Positions 41,466-49,868 of a stretch of DNA of 64,000 nucleotides are shown one piece after another. Both the position numbers and the translations under genes were made by a program. Origin of the DNA: Streptomyces sp. SID13726. Lineage in GTDB: Bacteria; Actinomycetota; Actinomycetes; Streptomycetales; Streptomycetaceae. The notes under the pieces were generated by a model. That model made no database searches, had not been told where the DNA came from, and saw only the letters and a program-made list of their open reading frames with translations. Within the stretch, counting starts at the first letter, position 1. Each line of letters begins with the position of its first letter. The stretch spans positions 124,001 through 188,000 of the forward strand of contig NZ_JAAGLY010000015.1 in assembly GCF_010548375.1 (NCBI RefSeq), read 5' to 3'.

Positions 41466-42629
41466 ATGCCCCTGCGCCACCCCCGCCTGCGAGCGGTGTC
41501 CGTCCTCGCGGTCTGCCTGGCCGCCCTGTCCCCGGCGACCGCCGTGGCCCGCGCGGGATCCGCCGGCCACGACTCGCTCCAACATCAGCTCGACGCGTTC
41601 GTGCGCGGCCCGGGCGGACCGCCCGGCGCCATCGCGGTCCTGCGGGACGGCGACCGGACCCGCGTCCTGCGCGCCGGAGTCGCCGATGTGCGCACGGGCC
41701 GCCCGCCGCACGCCGACGACCACATGCGCATCGCGAGCACGGCCAAGGCCTTCAGCGGCGCGGTCGCGCTCACCCTGGTCGACCACCGCGCCCTGCGCCT
41801 GGACGACACCCTGCGCGAACGACTGCCTCAACTGCCGTCGGCCTGGGGCTCGGTGACGCTCCGTCAACTCCTCAACCACACCAGTGGGTTGCCGGACTTC
41901 TCACAGAGCCCCGCGTTCCTCGCCGAGCTCCGGGCCGACCCGCGCCACCACTTCGACTCCCGCCGCCTGCTCGACTACGTCGCCGGGAAGCCCCTGGGCT
42001 TCGAGCCGGGCACGCGCTACCGCTACTCCAACTCGGACAACATCGCCGTAGCCCTCATGGCGGAGGCGGCCACCCGGACACCGTACGAGGAACTCCTGCG
42101 CAGACTCGTGTACAGGCCGCTCTACCTGCGCTCCACCAGCCTCCCGCAGGGCTACCGGATGCCGGAGCCGTATCTGCACGGGTACGACGTGAGCCCGCCC
42201 GCGCCCCCGGAGGACGTCAGCGAGGTCATCGGCATGTCGGGTGTCTGGGCGTCCGGAGGCATCGTCTCCACGCCGGCCGACATGACCCGCTTCATCCGCG
42301 GCTACGCGGGCGGACGGCTCTACGGGCCCCGGGTCGTCGAGCAGCAGCGGCAGTGGGTCGCGGGCGCGTCCGAGCCAACCGGGCCGGGCCGCAACACCGC
42401 CGGGCTCGGCATCTTCCGGTACGACACCCGCTGCGGTGTCGTCCTCGGCCACACCGGCAACACGCTCGGCTACACCCAGCTGATCGCCGCGACCCCCGAC
42501 GGCCGCCGCTCGCTGACCTTCTCCGTCACCACCCAGATCAACCGGACCGCCGACGCGGAGAAACTCAAGAGAATGCGCGCCATTCAGGAGAATTTCGTCT
42601 GCGCATTGCTCAACGGAAAGGCCGCATAG
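41466..42629 (+). CDS. Secreted serine beta-lactamase/DD-peptidase-family hydrolase
   Basis: 387 residues from ATG 41466 (GGGAG upstream), with a signal peptide ending near AVARAGSAG. Penicillin-binding fold motifs: SxxK as Ser91-Thr-Ala-Lys94, YSN as Tyr187-Ser-Asn189 and HTG in LGHTGNTLG. This is the class C beta-lactamase/DD-carboxypeptidase group (R61-like), common in multiple copies in Streptomyces. It may trim peptidoglycan stem peptides or hydrolyse D-amino acid esters or amides; sequence does not separate these. It is convergent with the acetyltransferase gene. Confidence 0.9.
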   Translation: MPLRHPRLRAVSVLAVCLAALSPATAVARAGSAGHDSLQHQLDAFVRGPGGPPGAIAVLRDGDRTRVLRAGVADVRTGRPPHADDHMRIASTAKAFSGAVALTLVDHRALRLDDTLRERLPQLPSAWGSVTLRQLLNHTSGLPDFSQSPAFLAELRADPRHHFDSRRLLDYVAGKPLGFEPGTRYRYSNSDNIAVALMAEAATRTPYEELLRRLVYRPLYLRSTSLPQGYRMPEPYLHGYDVSPPAPPEDVSEVIGMSGVWASGGIVSTPADMTRFIRGYAGGRLYGPRVVEQQRQWVAGASEPTGPGRNTAGLGIFRYDTRCGVVLGHTGNTLGYTQLIAATPDGRRSLTFSVTTQINRTADAEKLKRMRAIQENFVCALLNGKAA

Positions 42630-42651
42630 CCGCCTTCGGAGAAACAGGCCG

Positions 42652-43578
42652 TCAACTGAGCACTGTTTCCCAGGTGTCGACGGCGAAATGGACGGACATT
42701 CCGTTGCGGGCGTACAACTCGGGGGCCCCGGTGGCATTCTCGGTGTCCACGCCGAGGCCCACGGTCTCCCGCCCCCTGGCCGCGAACGCCCCGAAGGCCT
42801 GCCGCAGGAGCAGTCCGCCCAGGCCCCGGCCGCGCGCCTGCCGTACGACCCCGAGGCTGCGGATCCATCCCATGGCCTCGCGGTCGTCGCGGGCGATCAG
42901 GAAGCCGGCGTCGCCGAGGTCCGCGGTGCTCACCAGCCACACCAGGGACCAGTCGAGCCGGTCGGCGTCGATGTCGTGCAGCCACTGCTCGTAGGCGCGC
43001 GGCTGGAAGTCGAAGTGCTCGGCGAAGGTGGCCTGGTACAGGGCGTGGACCCGCTCGCGGTCCGCCTCGTCGGCGCAGGCCCGCAGCCGCACCCCCTCGG
43101 CCGGCCGGGGTGAGAGGTCCTCGCCGGGGCGCAGCGGCCGCTCCAGGACGTGGTAGCGCCGTACGACGGACCAGCCCCGCGCGCGGATCAGCTCCAGGTC
43201 GAGGGTGGGCGCGACGTTGAGGTGCAGATGCACCACGGCCCGCGAGGCGCCGTTGGCCAGGGCCTTCTCCAGTGCCCTGGCCTCCATCGCGTCCAGCAGC
43301 AGCTCACCGGCCCGCTGGTGGTCGGGCAGGACGTAGTGGTCGGCGTCGACGCGCTCGCCCCGCGACTCGTCCCACACGAGGGCGTACGCCACCAGCCGCG
43401 GCCCGTCGAAGGCCAGCCACGAGTCGCGGTCGAGGTCGACCTCGGGATGCTTGAGGTCGGCCTCCACCGTGTGCAGGTCGGTCTCCGGCCGCCCGATCTC
43501 GATCCGGTCGATCTCGTTGAGCAGCTCGGTGACGGCCGGCGCGTCGGTCAGCGCGGCAGCGCGCAGGAGATAAGGCAT
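42652..43578 (-). CDS. Tandem GNAT acetyltransferase
   Basis: 308 residues from ATG 43578, preceded by GCGCAT-rich sequence without a strong ribosome site. Two GNAT repeats: a diverged N-terminal half (DRDSWLAFDGPRLVAYALVW) and a C-terminal half with the acetyl-CoA loop VVRQARGRGLGGLLLRQAF and LGVDTENATGAPELYARNG. The layout resembles mycothiol synthase MshD and related double-GNAT proteins, but the overall sequence is not clearly MshD. Substrate unknown. Confidence 0.83.
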   Translation of the reverse strand: MPYLLRAAALTDAPAVTELLNEIDRIEIGRPETDLHTVEADLKHPEVDLDRDSWLAFDGPRLVAYALVWDESRGERVDADHYVLPDHQRAGELLLDAMEARALEKALANGASRAVVHLHLNVAPTLDLELIRARGWSVVRRYHVLERPLRPGEDLSPRPAEGVRLRACADEADRERVHALYQATFAEHFDFQPRAYEQWLHDIDADRLDWSLVWLVSTADLGDAGFLIARDDREAMGWIRSLGVVRQARGRGLGGLLLRQAFGAFAARGRETVGLGVDTENATGAPELYARNGMSVHFAVDTWETVLS

Positions 43579-44025
43579 GCGCCCAGCGTCCGGGCCGGGC
43601 CCCACGGCCGCAATCGAGTTTTGCCCGAGCGGGGGGAAAGCGCTCTCGGCGCCTTGGTAGGCTGCCGCTGTTGATCATGAACGAGTGGCCGGGGCGGGGG
43701 AGCACCCTCCGTGGACCGGTGCGGGCGAGGGCGGCGGCGACCGCTGACAACGGATGATGAGCCCTTGCTGCGAGATCTTTGTGGAGAGTCGTCAAGTGTG
43801 GCGCCTGATACGCCTGTTGACACTGTGGCGACTGATAAGATCATTACACTTTTCAGTAGGCTGACGGCGCGTCATGGACGCGTACGGGGGACAGCCAAAA
43901 CGGCCCCATCGTGAAGGAGTGACGGTTGGTCCGCCGGTGACGTCCGCGGCTGCACGCCGACGGGCCTTTCCGGGGGTCTCATGCACGGTCAGTCTCCCGA
44001 CGCGAGGCGACTTGAAGAGAGTCTC
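43579..44025. other. 447-bp control region upstream of the conservon
   Basis: No convincing gene; the longest frames lack a ribosome site or typical codon use. From about 43740 to 43870 the composition is markedly more AT-rich than the surroundings. It contains the 16-bp direct repeat listed separately and a consensus -35 TTGACA (43817-43822) that may pair with a weak -10 near 43840-43846. A long untranslated leader to the cvnA start at 44026 would result. Confidence 0.55.
43797..43839 (+). repeat. Direct repeat TGTGGCGnCTGATAnG upstream of cvnA
   Basis: Copies at 43797-43812 and 43824-43839 differ at 2 of 16 positions and are 27 bp apart. They flank or overlap the TTGACA at 43817-43822, so a protein bound to both could control the promoter. 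The regulator is not known. Confidence 0.55.
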
Positions 44026-45213
44026 ATGACGTCATTGTTCGAAGATCCACTCCTGTGGGTCCTGCTCGTGGTACTCATCGCTGCGGTTTTCGCAGTGATG
44101 CGCGCACGGAGAACCAACATCCAGCTCCGCGCGAACAACAACAAACTGCACGGCGACATCGCCGGCGTACGAGGTCAGCTCGCCGAGCTCCAGACGACCT
44201 ACTCGTCGGTGAGCTCGCGGCACGCCGCGGATCTGGAAGAGGTGCGCAAGGACGCGGAGTCGGCCACCAAGGCCACCCTGAAGTCGGCGGTGGGCACCCT
44301 GGCCACCCTCGCCGAGGAGCAGCTGGCCCTGCTCGACGGCCTCCAGCAGAAGTACGGCGACGACAACGCGGTCCTCGCCGACCTGATGCTGGTCGACCAC
44401 ACCGGCAGCCAGTTCAGCCGCCGTACCAAGGGCATCTCGGTGCTCTGCGGCGGCTGGCTCGGCCGGCGCGACCGGAACGCCTCGGTCTACGACGTGGCCC
44501 GCAGCGCCCAGGGACGCATCCGTGACTTCGAGCGGGTCAACGTCCACTCGCAGGCCAACGTCGCGATCACCAACCGCGCGGTCGAACCCGTCGCCATGGT
44601 CCTCGCCGAACTGCTGGACAACGCCACCAAGTACAGCGCCCCCGGCACCCCCGTCGAGATCAACATCCAGGCCGTCCCCACCGGGATCTGCCTGATCGTC
44701 GACGACGCCGGTCTCGGCATGGACCAGGAGACCAAGGCCCGCGCCGCCAACCTGCTGACGGCGGGCGGGGCCGTGGACATCACGAGCCTCGGCGACCCGC
44801 CGAAGTTCGGGTTCGCCCTGTCCGGGAAGCTCGCCGCCCACTACGGCTTCCATGTGTCGGTCGACGCGGTCTCCCCCTACGGCGGTGTGCGTGCCGTGAT
44901 CCGGGTGCCCGAGAACCTTCTGACGGCGGACGTGCCCGCACCCGCGCCCGTCGTCCTCGACGACCCCGAGGGCGAGCCGGTGGTGACCAAGCCGACCCCC
45001 GTCGCCTCCCTCGTCGTGGGCCAGACCGCCGGGGGCCTCCCCAAGCGCCGCCGGCGCCGCAACGGCACCGTCTCCGTGGTGGCCTCGTCCGGCGCGGACG
45101 TACCCGACCTGGACGAAGCGAGCGAGGAGACCGCCTCCCGGCTCAAGGCCTTCGCTCGCGGAACCGTGCTCGGGCGGGACTCAGACAACACGGAAGGACC
45201 TCAGAACCAGTGA
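44026..45213 (+). CDS. cvnA: Conservon sensor-kinase-like protein CvnA
   Basis: 395 residues from ATG 44026, chosen because GAAGAGAG precedes it; an ATG at 43981 would add 15 residues. One membrane segment (about 8-25), a predicted coiled coil (about 30-80), then a histidine-kinase-type HATPase_c domain with N-box AELLDNATKYS, G1 DDAGLGMD and the G2 region GFALSGKLAAHYG. There is no periplasmic sensor loop, so this is the short RarA-like CvnA. It has no clear phospho-acceptor His box. In characterised conservons CvnA forms a membrane-associated complex with CvnB, CvnC and CvnD that behaves like a bacterial G-protein receptor unit. The stop overlaps cvnB (GTGA). Confidence 0.92.
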   Translation: MTSLFEDPLLWVLLVVLIAAVFAVMRARRTNIQLRANNNKLHGDIAGVRGQLAELQTTYSSVSSRHAADLEEVRKDAESATKATLKSAVGTLATLAEEQLALLDGLQQKYGDDNAVLADLMLVDHTGSQFSRRTKGISVLCGGWLGRRDRNASVYDVARSAQGRIRDFERVNVHSQANVAITNRAVEPVAMVLAELLDNATKYSAPGTPVEINIQAVPTGICLIVDDAGLGMDQETKARAANLLTAGGAVDITSLGDPPKFGFALSGKLAAHYGFHVSVDAVSPYGGVRAVIRVPENLLTADVPAPAPVVLDDPEGEPVVTKPTPVASLVVGQTAGGLPKRRRRRNGTVSVVASSGADVPDLDEASEETASRLKAFARGTVLGRDSDNTEGPQNQ

Positions 45214-45611
45214 ATCCCGACCTGTCGTGGGTGTTGAACGACGTGCTCGAGGTGCGCGGAGCCCGCCACGCCATCCTCGTCTCGGCGGACGGCCTGCTGA
45301 TGCAGCGGTCCGACGGCATCGTGCGTGACGACGCCGAGCGCAACGCCGCCGCGATGAGTTCCCTGCAGTCCCTGTGCCGCAGCGTCGCCCCCTTCGTCGG
45401 CGGCGGCAAGGGCCTGTGGAAGCAGACACTGATCGAGTTCGACGGCGGCTGGATCTTCCTCATCGCCGGGGGCAGCGGCTCCTACCTCGCGGTCTCGACG
45501 GCGCTGGACGTCGACATGGAGGCCATGTCCATTCGGATGCAGAAGACGGTGGGCGCGCTGACCAAGGCGATGAGCGCGGCCCCGCGCCAGAACACCGGCG
45601 TAGACGCATGA
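45210..45611 (+). CDS. cvnB: Conservon roadblock/LC7 protein CvnB
   Basis: 133 residues starting at GTG 45210, overlapping the cvnA stop. The roadblock/LC7 (MglB-like) fold is seen from DLSWVLNDVLEVRGARHAIL, the SADGLLMQRSDG turn and GSYLAVSTALDVDM. In conservons it is thought to regulate the GTPase CvnD and to bind CvnA. It overlaps cvnC by 4 nt (ATGA), enforcing coupled, stoichiometric synthesis. Confidence 0.92.
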   Translation: MNPDLSWVLNDVLEVRGARHAILVSADGLLMQRSDGIVRDDAERNAAAMSSLQSLCRSVAPFVGGGKGLWKQTLIEFDGGWIFLIAGGSGSYLAVSTALDVDMEAMSIRMQKTVGALTKAMSAAPRQNTGVDA

Positions 45612-45985
45612 CCTGGCCAGGCGAGGACGCACCGGTAACCAGCGACTTCGTCCGCTCCTACGTCATCACGGGCGGCCGTCGTCTTCCCTCCGACGACGAC
45701 CTGTCCCTGCACACGCTGGTCTGTCTCGCGCCCGACCGCACCCTGCCACTGGGCGCGAGCCCCGAGGTACGGGCCATCTGGGAGCTCTGTGCGGGCGGCT
45801 ATCTGTCGGTCGCCGAAGTCGCCGGCCACCTGGGACTGCCGGTGGGCGTGGCGCGACTTCTGCTGTCCGATTTATTCGAGCAGGGGCACCTCCTGCGTCG
45901 CGCTGAACCGGCCCCCGCCCAGCATGTTCCCCGAGCGATACTCGAGAAGGTTCTGCATGGACTCGAAACCCTCAACATCGGCTGA
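45608..45985 (+). CDS. cvnC: Conservon DUF742 protein CvnC, with a TTA codon
   Basis: 125 residues from ATG 45608. DUF742 signature: RSYVITGGRR near the N-terminus and a winged-helix-like C-terminal part (YLSVAEVAGHLGLPVGVARLLLSDLF). Leu89 is encoded by TTA (45872-45874), the codon read only by the bldA tRNA in Streptomyces, so CvnC synthesis, and through overlap CvnD, may depend on developmental stage. The cvnD start lies 29 nt inside this gene. DUF742 proteins bridge CvnA/B and the GTPase in known conservons. Confidence 0.92.
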   Translation: MTWPGEDAPVTSDFVRSYVITGGRRLPSDDDLSLHTLVCLAPDRTLPLGASPEVRAIWELCAGGYLSVAEVAGHLGLPVGVARLLLSDLFEQGHLLRRAEPAPAQHVPRAILEKVLHGLETLNIG

Positions 45986-46565
45986 CCCCACGGCGGGCGG
46001 CTCCATCTACGTCTCCGCCGACGTGACCACCGCGGCGAAGATCCTGGTGGTCGGGCACTTCGCCGTGGGCAAGACGACCTTCATCGGGTCTCTCTCGGAG
46101 ATCACTCCGCTGCGCACCGAGGAGAAGATGACCCAGGCGTCCATGCACGTCGACGACCTGCGGGGCGTCCCGGACAAGGCGACCACCACCGTGGCGCTGG
46201 ACTTCGGCCGGCTGACGCTGAGCGACGAGCTGGTGCTGTACCTGTTCGGCACCCCCGGGCAGCAGCGCTTCATGCAGCTGTGGGAGGACATGGCCCGCGG
46301 CGCCCTCGGCGCCCTGCTCCTGGTCGACCCCTCACGGCTGGAGGAGACGTTCCCGGTCATCGACCTGATCGACGAGTACGGCCTCGAGTACGCGATCGCC
46401 GTCAACACCTTCTCGCAGACCAGCCACTTCGAGGAGGAGGAGATCCGCGAAGCCCTGGACCTGCTCCCGGACACCCCCGTCATCTACTGCGACGCACGCG
46501 ACCAGCGCTCCTCCGCCCGGGCCCTGATCGCCCTCGTCCGGCACCTGCTCGACCGCGCAGCCTGA
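45957..46565 (+). CDS. cvnD: Conservon small GTPase CvnD
   Basis: 202 residues from ATG 45957, starting 29 nt before the cvnC stop. G1 P-loop GHFAVGKTT (33-41), switch region with TTTVALDFGRL, and G3 FGTPGQQRFMQLW, resembling MglA/Arf-like GTPases. The G4 position reads AVNTFS rather than NKxD, a degeneracy common in this family. It should cycle GTP under CvnB influence. No ribosome site is obvious, consistent with coupling to cvnC. Confidence 0.92.
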   Translation: MDSKPSTSADPTAGGSIYVSADVTTAAKILVVGHFAVGKTTFIGSLSEITPLRTEEKMTQASMHVDDLRGVPDKATTTVALDFGRLTLSDELVLYLFGTPGQQRFMQLWEDMARGALGALLLVDPSRLEETFPVIDLIDEYGLEYAIAVNTFSQTSHFEEEEIREALDLLPDTPVIYCDARDQRSSARALIALVRHLLDRAA

Positions 46566-46617
46566 ACCACCACCCCCCGCCCGGACCGCACGGTCCGGGC
46601 CACCTAAGGACACAGAC

Positions 46618-47970
46618 ATGGACGTTCACGACACGGCCGCCGCCGGTGCGGCCAGATGCCCCATGTACGACGGCACCTTCGCCGCCGACCCCCAGAAGGT
46701 CTACGACTACCTCCGGGCGCACGGCCCCGCGGGACCGGTCGAACTCGCCCCCGGCGTGGACGCCACCCTGGTCGTCGGACACGAGACCGCCCTGCGGGTG
46801 CTCCAGAACCCTGGTCTGTTCGCGCGCGACGGCCGCCGCTGGACCGCGCTGAACGACGGCCGCGTCCCCCTCGACAGCCCCGTCCTGCCGATGATGGCGT
46901 ACCGGCCCAACTGCCTGTTCACCGACGGCGCCCAGCACCTCCGCCTGCGCAAGGCGGTCACCGAGAGCCTCGACCGCCTCAACGTCACCCGCATCCGCCG
47001 GGACGTCGAGCCGATCGCCGCCTACCTCATCGACCAGTTCAGCGAGCGGGGCCGGACGGACCTCATCAACGACTACGCCAAGCTGCTGCCGATGCTGCTG
47101 ATCAACAAGCTGTTCGGCTGCCCCGCCAGCATCGGCGACCGGGTCACCAGCGCGATGGCCGACATGTTCGACGGCAAGGACGCGCTGAAGGCCAGCGACG
47201 AACTGACCGCCTGCTTCATGGAGCTCATCACCCTCAAGCGCCGCGAGCCCGGCGACGACATCACCTCCTGGCTCGTCCAGCACTCGGCCGGTCTCACCGA
47301 CGAGGAGCTCAAGGACCAGCTGGTGATGCTGATCGGCGCCGGTGTGGAGCCGACCCGCAACCTCATAGCCAACTCCCTGCTCCTGCTCCTGGGGCCGGAG
47401 GGCGAGGGCGGCCCGAGCATGCAGATCGAGGACGCCCTCGACCACGTCCTGCTCAACAACCCGCCGATCGCCAACTACGCCACGCACTTCCCGGTGCAGG
47501 ACGTCGACCTCGGCGGAGTGGTGGTTCAGGCGAACTCCCCGCTGGTCATCAGCTTCGCCGGCGCCAACAGCGACCCTGCGCTCACCGCGTCGGGCCAGGC
47601 CCACAGCCGGGGCGCCCACCTCGCCTGGGGCGCGGGCCCGCACGCCTGCCCGGCCAAGAGCCCGGCCCAGGTCATCGCGGTCACCGCCATCGAGCAGATC
47701 CTCAACGCCCTGCCCGACCTTGTGCTGAGCGTCCCGGCCCAGGACCTGGAGTGGCGCCCCGGCCCGTTCCACCGCGCCCTGGCCACCCTGCCCGTCCAGT
47801 TCGCCCCCACCCCGGCCACCCGGATGGCTTCGGCGTACGGCGTGCCCACCGCACCCCGCGCGTCCGTCGTCCAGCAGCCCGCACCGGCGGCACGCATACC
47901 CGCTGCGACGGCGCAGAAGCCCGCCAAGAAGGGGTTCTGGAGCAGCTTCCTCGAGATCTTCCGTGTCTGA
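46618..47970 (+). CDS. cvnE: Conservon cytochrome P450 CvnE with degenerate core motifs
   Basis: 450 residues from ATG 46618, with AAGGA at 46606-46610. The heme loop is WGAGPHACPA, with Trp replacing the usual Phe and ligand Cys344. The I-helix reads AGVEPT (241-246), with Pro at the first of the two usual Thr positions. The K-helix position expected to read ExxR reads EDALDH (271-276), so neither the Glu nor the Arg pair is intact. CYP157 of S. coelicolor also lacks ExxR and is conservon-encoded; this protein resembles the CYP156/RarE group in context. It may be a heme sensor or a structural partner rather than an efficient monooxygenase. It has a Pro/Ala-rich C-terminal extension. Confidence 0.9.
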   Translation: MDVHDTAAAGAARCPMYDGTFAADPQKVYDYLRAHGPAGPVELAPGVDATLVVGHETALRVLQNPGLFARDGRRWTALNDGRVPLDSPVLPMMAYRPNCLFTDGAQHLRLRKAVTESLDRLNVTRIRRDVEPIAAYLIDQFSERGRTDLINDYAKLLPMLLINKLFGCPASIGDRVTSAMADMFDGKDALKASDELTACFMELITLKRREPGDDITSWLVQHSAGLTDEELKDQLVMLIGAGVEPTRNLIANSLLLLLGPEGEGGPSMQIEDALDHVLLNNPPIANYATHFPVQDVDLGGVVVQANSPLVISFAGANSDPALTASGQAHSRGAHLAWGAGPHACPAKSPAQVIAVTAIEQILNALPDLVLSVPAQDLEWRPGPFHRALATLPVQFAPTPATRMASAYGVPTAPRASVVQQPAPAARIPAATAQKPAKKGFWSSFLEIFRV

Positions 47971-47990
47971 CGGCTTAGCTCCCGCCACCC

Positions 47991-48043
47991 GGTGCCGGAG
48001 AAGGGACTGACCGACCCACGTCACAAGTCCCCTCTCCGGCACC
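47991..48043 (+). terminator. Imperfect long hairpin after cvnE
   Basis: Left arm GGTGCCGGAG (47991-48000) plus GGGACT (48003-48008) pairs with AGTCCC (48026-48031) plus CTCCGGCACC (48034-48043), with a 2-nt internal mismatch on each side and a 17-nt loop. It lies 20 bp after the conservon and has no U-run. Confidence 0.65.
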
Positions 48044-48146
48044 TGCGTTCGTTCGGGGGACAGAACGGCTCCCACGGGTCCGAAAGCCCCTTCTTCGGGC
48101 AGAATCGACTCCCGTGCAGCACAGCCGGCAGCGCGAGGAGCGGCGC

Positions 48147-49832
48147 ATGGAGTACTATGACCTCGGCTCCCACGGCCGACCCGTCACCACCGACTCCGCC
48201 GAGGCCCAACTCTGGTTCGACCGGGGCCTGGTGTGGACGTACGCCTTCCACCACGAGGAGGCCGTGGCCTGCTTCGAGAAGGCGGCCGCCGCCGATCCGG
48301 ACTGCGCGATGGCGTACTGGGGCATCGCCTACGCGCTCGGCCCCAACTACAACAAACCCTGGGAGTTCTTCGACGAACGGGACCTGGCCAGGACCGTCGA
48401 ACGCACCCATACGGCCGTGGAGTCGGCGCACGAGAAGGCGGCCGCCCGGGCCACCGTCGTCGAGCGGGCACTGATCGGCGCCCTGCGCGCCCGCTACCCG
48501 CAGGCCGACCCGGCCAAGGACTGCGCGGTGTGGAACCCGCCGTACGCCGAGGCCATGCGCACCGTCCACGAACTCGCCCCGGACGACGCCGACGTGGCCG
48601 CCCTGTACGCGGACGCGCTGATGAACCTCACCCCCTGGGAGCTGTGGGACCTGCGCACCGGCGAGCCCGCCGCCGGAGCACGCACCCGTGAGGCGCGGGC
48701 CGTCCTGGAGCGGGCCCTCGCCGGCGCCACCGGGCGCACCCACCCGGGCGTCCTGCACTTCTACGTCCACCTGATGGAGATGTCACCCACCCCCGAACTG
48801 GCCCTCACCGTCGCCGACCGGCTGCGCGGCCTGGTCCCCGACGCGGGGCACCTCCTGCACATGCCCTCCCACCTGGAGGTCCTGTGCGGCGACTACCGGC
48901 GGGTCGTGTCGGACAACAGCGCCGCGATCGCCGCGGACGAGAAGGTCCGGGCCCACGGCGGCGCGATGAACTTCTACACCCTCTACCGCTCGCACAACTA
49001 CCACTTCAGGATCTACGGGGCGATGTTCCTGGGCCGGTCGCAGGTCGCGCTGGAGACGGCGGCGCAGTTGGAGGAGTCGATCCCGGAAGAACTGCTGCGC
49101 GTGACGAGCCCGCCCATGGCGGACTGGCTCGAAGGCTTCCTCGCGATGCGCGTCCACGTACTGATCCGCTTCGGCCGCTGGACCGACATCCTGGAACTGC
49201 CGCCGCCCGCCGACCCGGCCCTGTACTGCGTGAGCACCGCGATGCTCCACTACGCCCGCGGCGTCGCCTTCTCCGCCCTCGGCCGCGTTCCCGAGGCGGA
49301 GGCCGAACGCGCCCTCTTCCACCGGGCGGTCACCGGGGTCCCCGCCTCCCGCATGCTCTTCAACAACACCTGCGCCGACCTCCTCGCGATCGCCTCGGCG
49401 ATGCTGGACGGCGAACTCGCCTACCGCAAAGGCGAGTTCGACACCGCGTTCGCGGCCCTCGCCCGCTCCGTCGAACTGGACGACAACCTCCCCTACGACG
49501 AGCCCTGGGGCTGGATGCAGCCCACCCGCCACGCCTACGGAGCCCTCCTGCTCGAACGGGGCCGCGTCGCCGAGGCCGAGGCCGTCTACCGCGCCGACCT
49601 CGGCCTCGACGACACCCTCCCGCGGCCCCTCCAGCACCCGGGCAACGTGTGGGCGCTGCACGGCCTCCACGAGTGCCTGGTCCGCGGAGGCAAGGAGGGG
49701 GAGGCCCGGATCGTCGCCCGGCACCTGCGGATCGCCGCCGCGCTGGCCGACGTACCCATCGAGGCGTCCTGCTTCTGCCGCCTGGACACCGGAGCACCGA
49801 CGGCGGCCGACGCGTCGGACTGCTGCGGATAG
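48147..49832 (+). CDS. Tetratricopeptide-repeat protein of unknown function
   Basis: 561 residues from ATG 48147, with GCGAGGAG upstream. Helical TPR-like repeats run throughout: the first is WFDRGLVWTYAFHHEEAVACF, cited by its core GLVWTYAFHHEEAV, and others are AYRKGEFDTAFAALARSVEL and ALLLERGRVAEAEAVYR. The strongly conserved-looking GHLLHMPSHLEV and the Tyr/His-rich YRSHNYHFRIYG suggest a metal or ligand pocket. The C-terminus has clustered cysteines (ASCFCRL, SDCCG). No enzyme domain is recognised. The family appears in many soil bacteria without assigned function. Confidence 0.78.
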   Translation: MEYYDLGSHGRPVTTDSAEAQLWFDRGLVWTYAFHHEEAVACFEKAAAADPDCAMAYWGIAYALGPNYNKPWEFFDERDLARTVERTHTAVESAHEKAAARATVVERALIGALRARYPQADPAKDCAVWNPPYAEAMRTVHELAPDDADVAALYADALMNLTPWELWDLRTGEPAAGARTREARAVLERALAGATGRTHPGVLHFYVHLMEMSPTPELALTVADRLRGLVPDAGHLLHMPSHLEVLCGDYRRVVSDNSAAIAADEKVRAHGGAMNFYTLYRSHNYHFRIYGAMFLGRSQVALETAAQLEESIPEELLRVTSPPMADWLEGFLAMRVHVLIRFGRWTDILELPPPADPALYCVSTAMLHYARGVAFSALGRVPEAEAERALFHRAVTGVPASRMLFNNTCADLLAIASAMLDGELAYRKGEFDTAFAALARSVELDDNLPYDEPWGWMQPTRHAYGALLLERGRVAEAEAVYRADLGLDDTLPRPLQHPGNVWALHGLHECLVRGGKEGEARIVARHLRIAAALADVPIEASCFCRLDTGAPTAADASDCCG

Positions 49833-49868
49833 GCTGCGATCAACAGGACGGCATCGGCAGGGAGTTGA

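Noticed and set aside
43676..43760. Short reading frames in the conservon leader (ATG near 43676 and ATG near 43755)
   Set aside because: No ribosome site, atypical codon use and no recognisable product. A regulatory leader is more likely.
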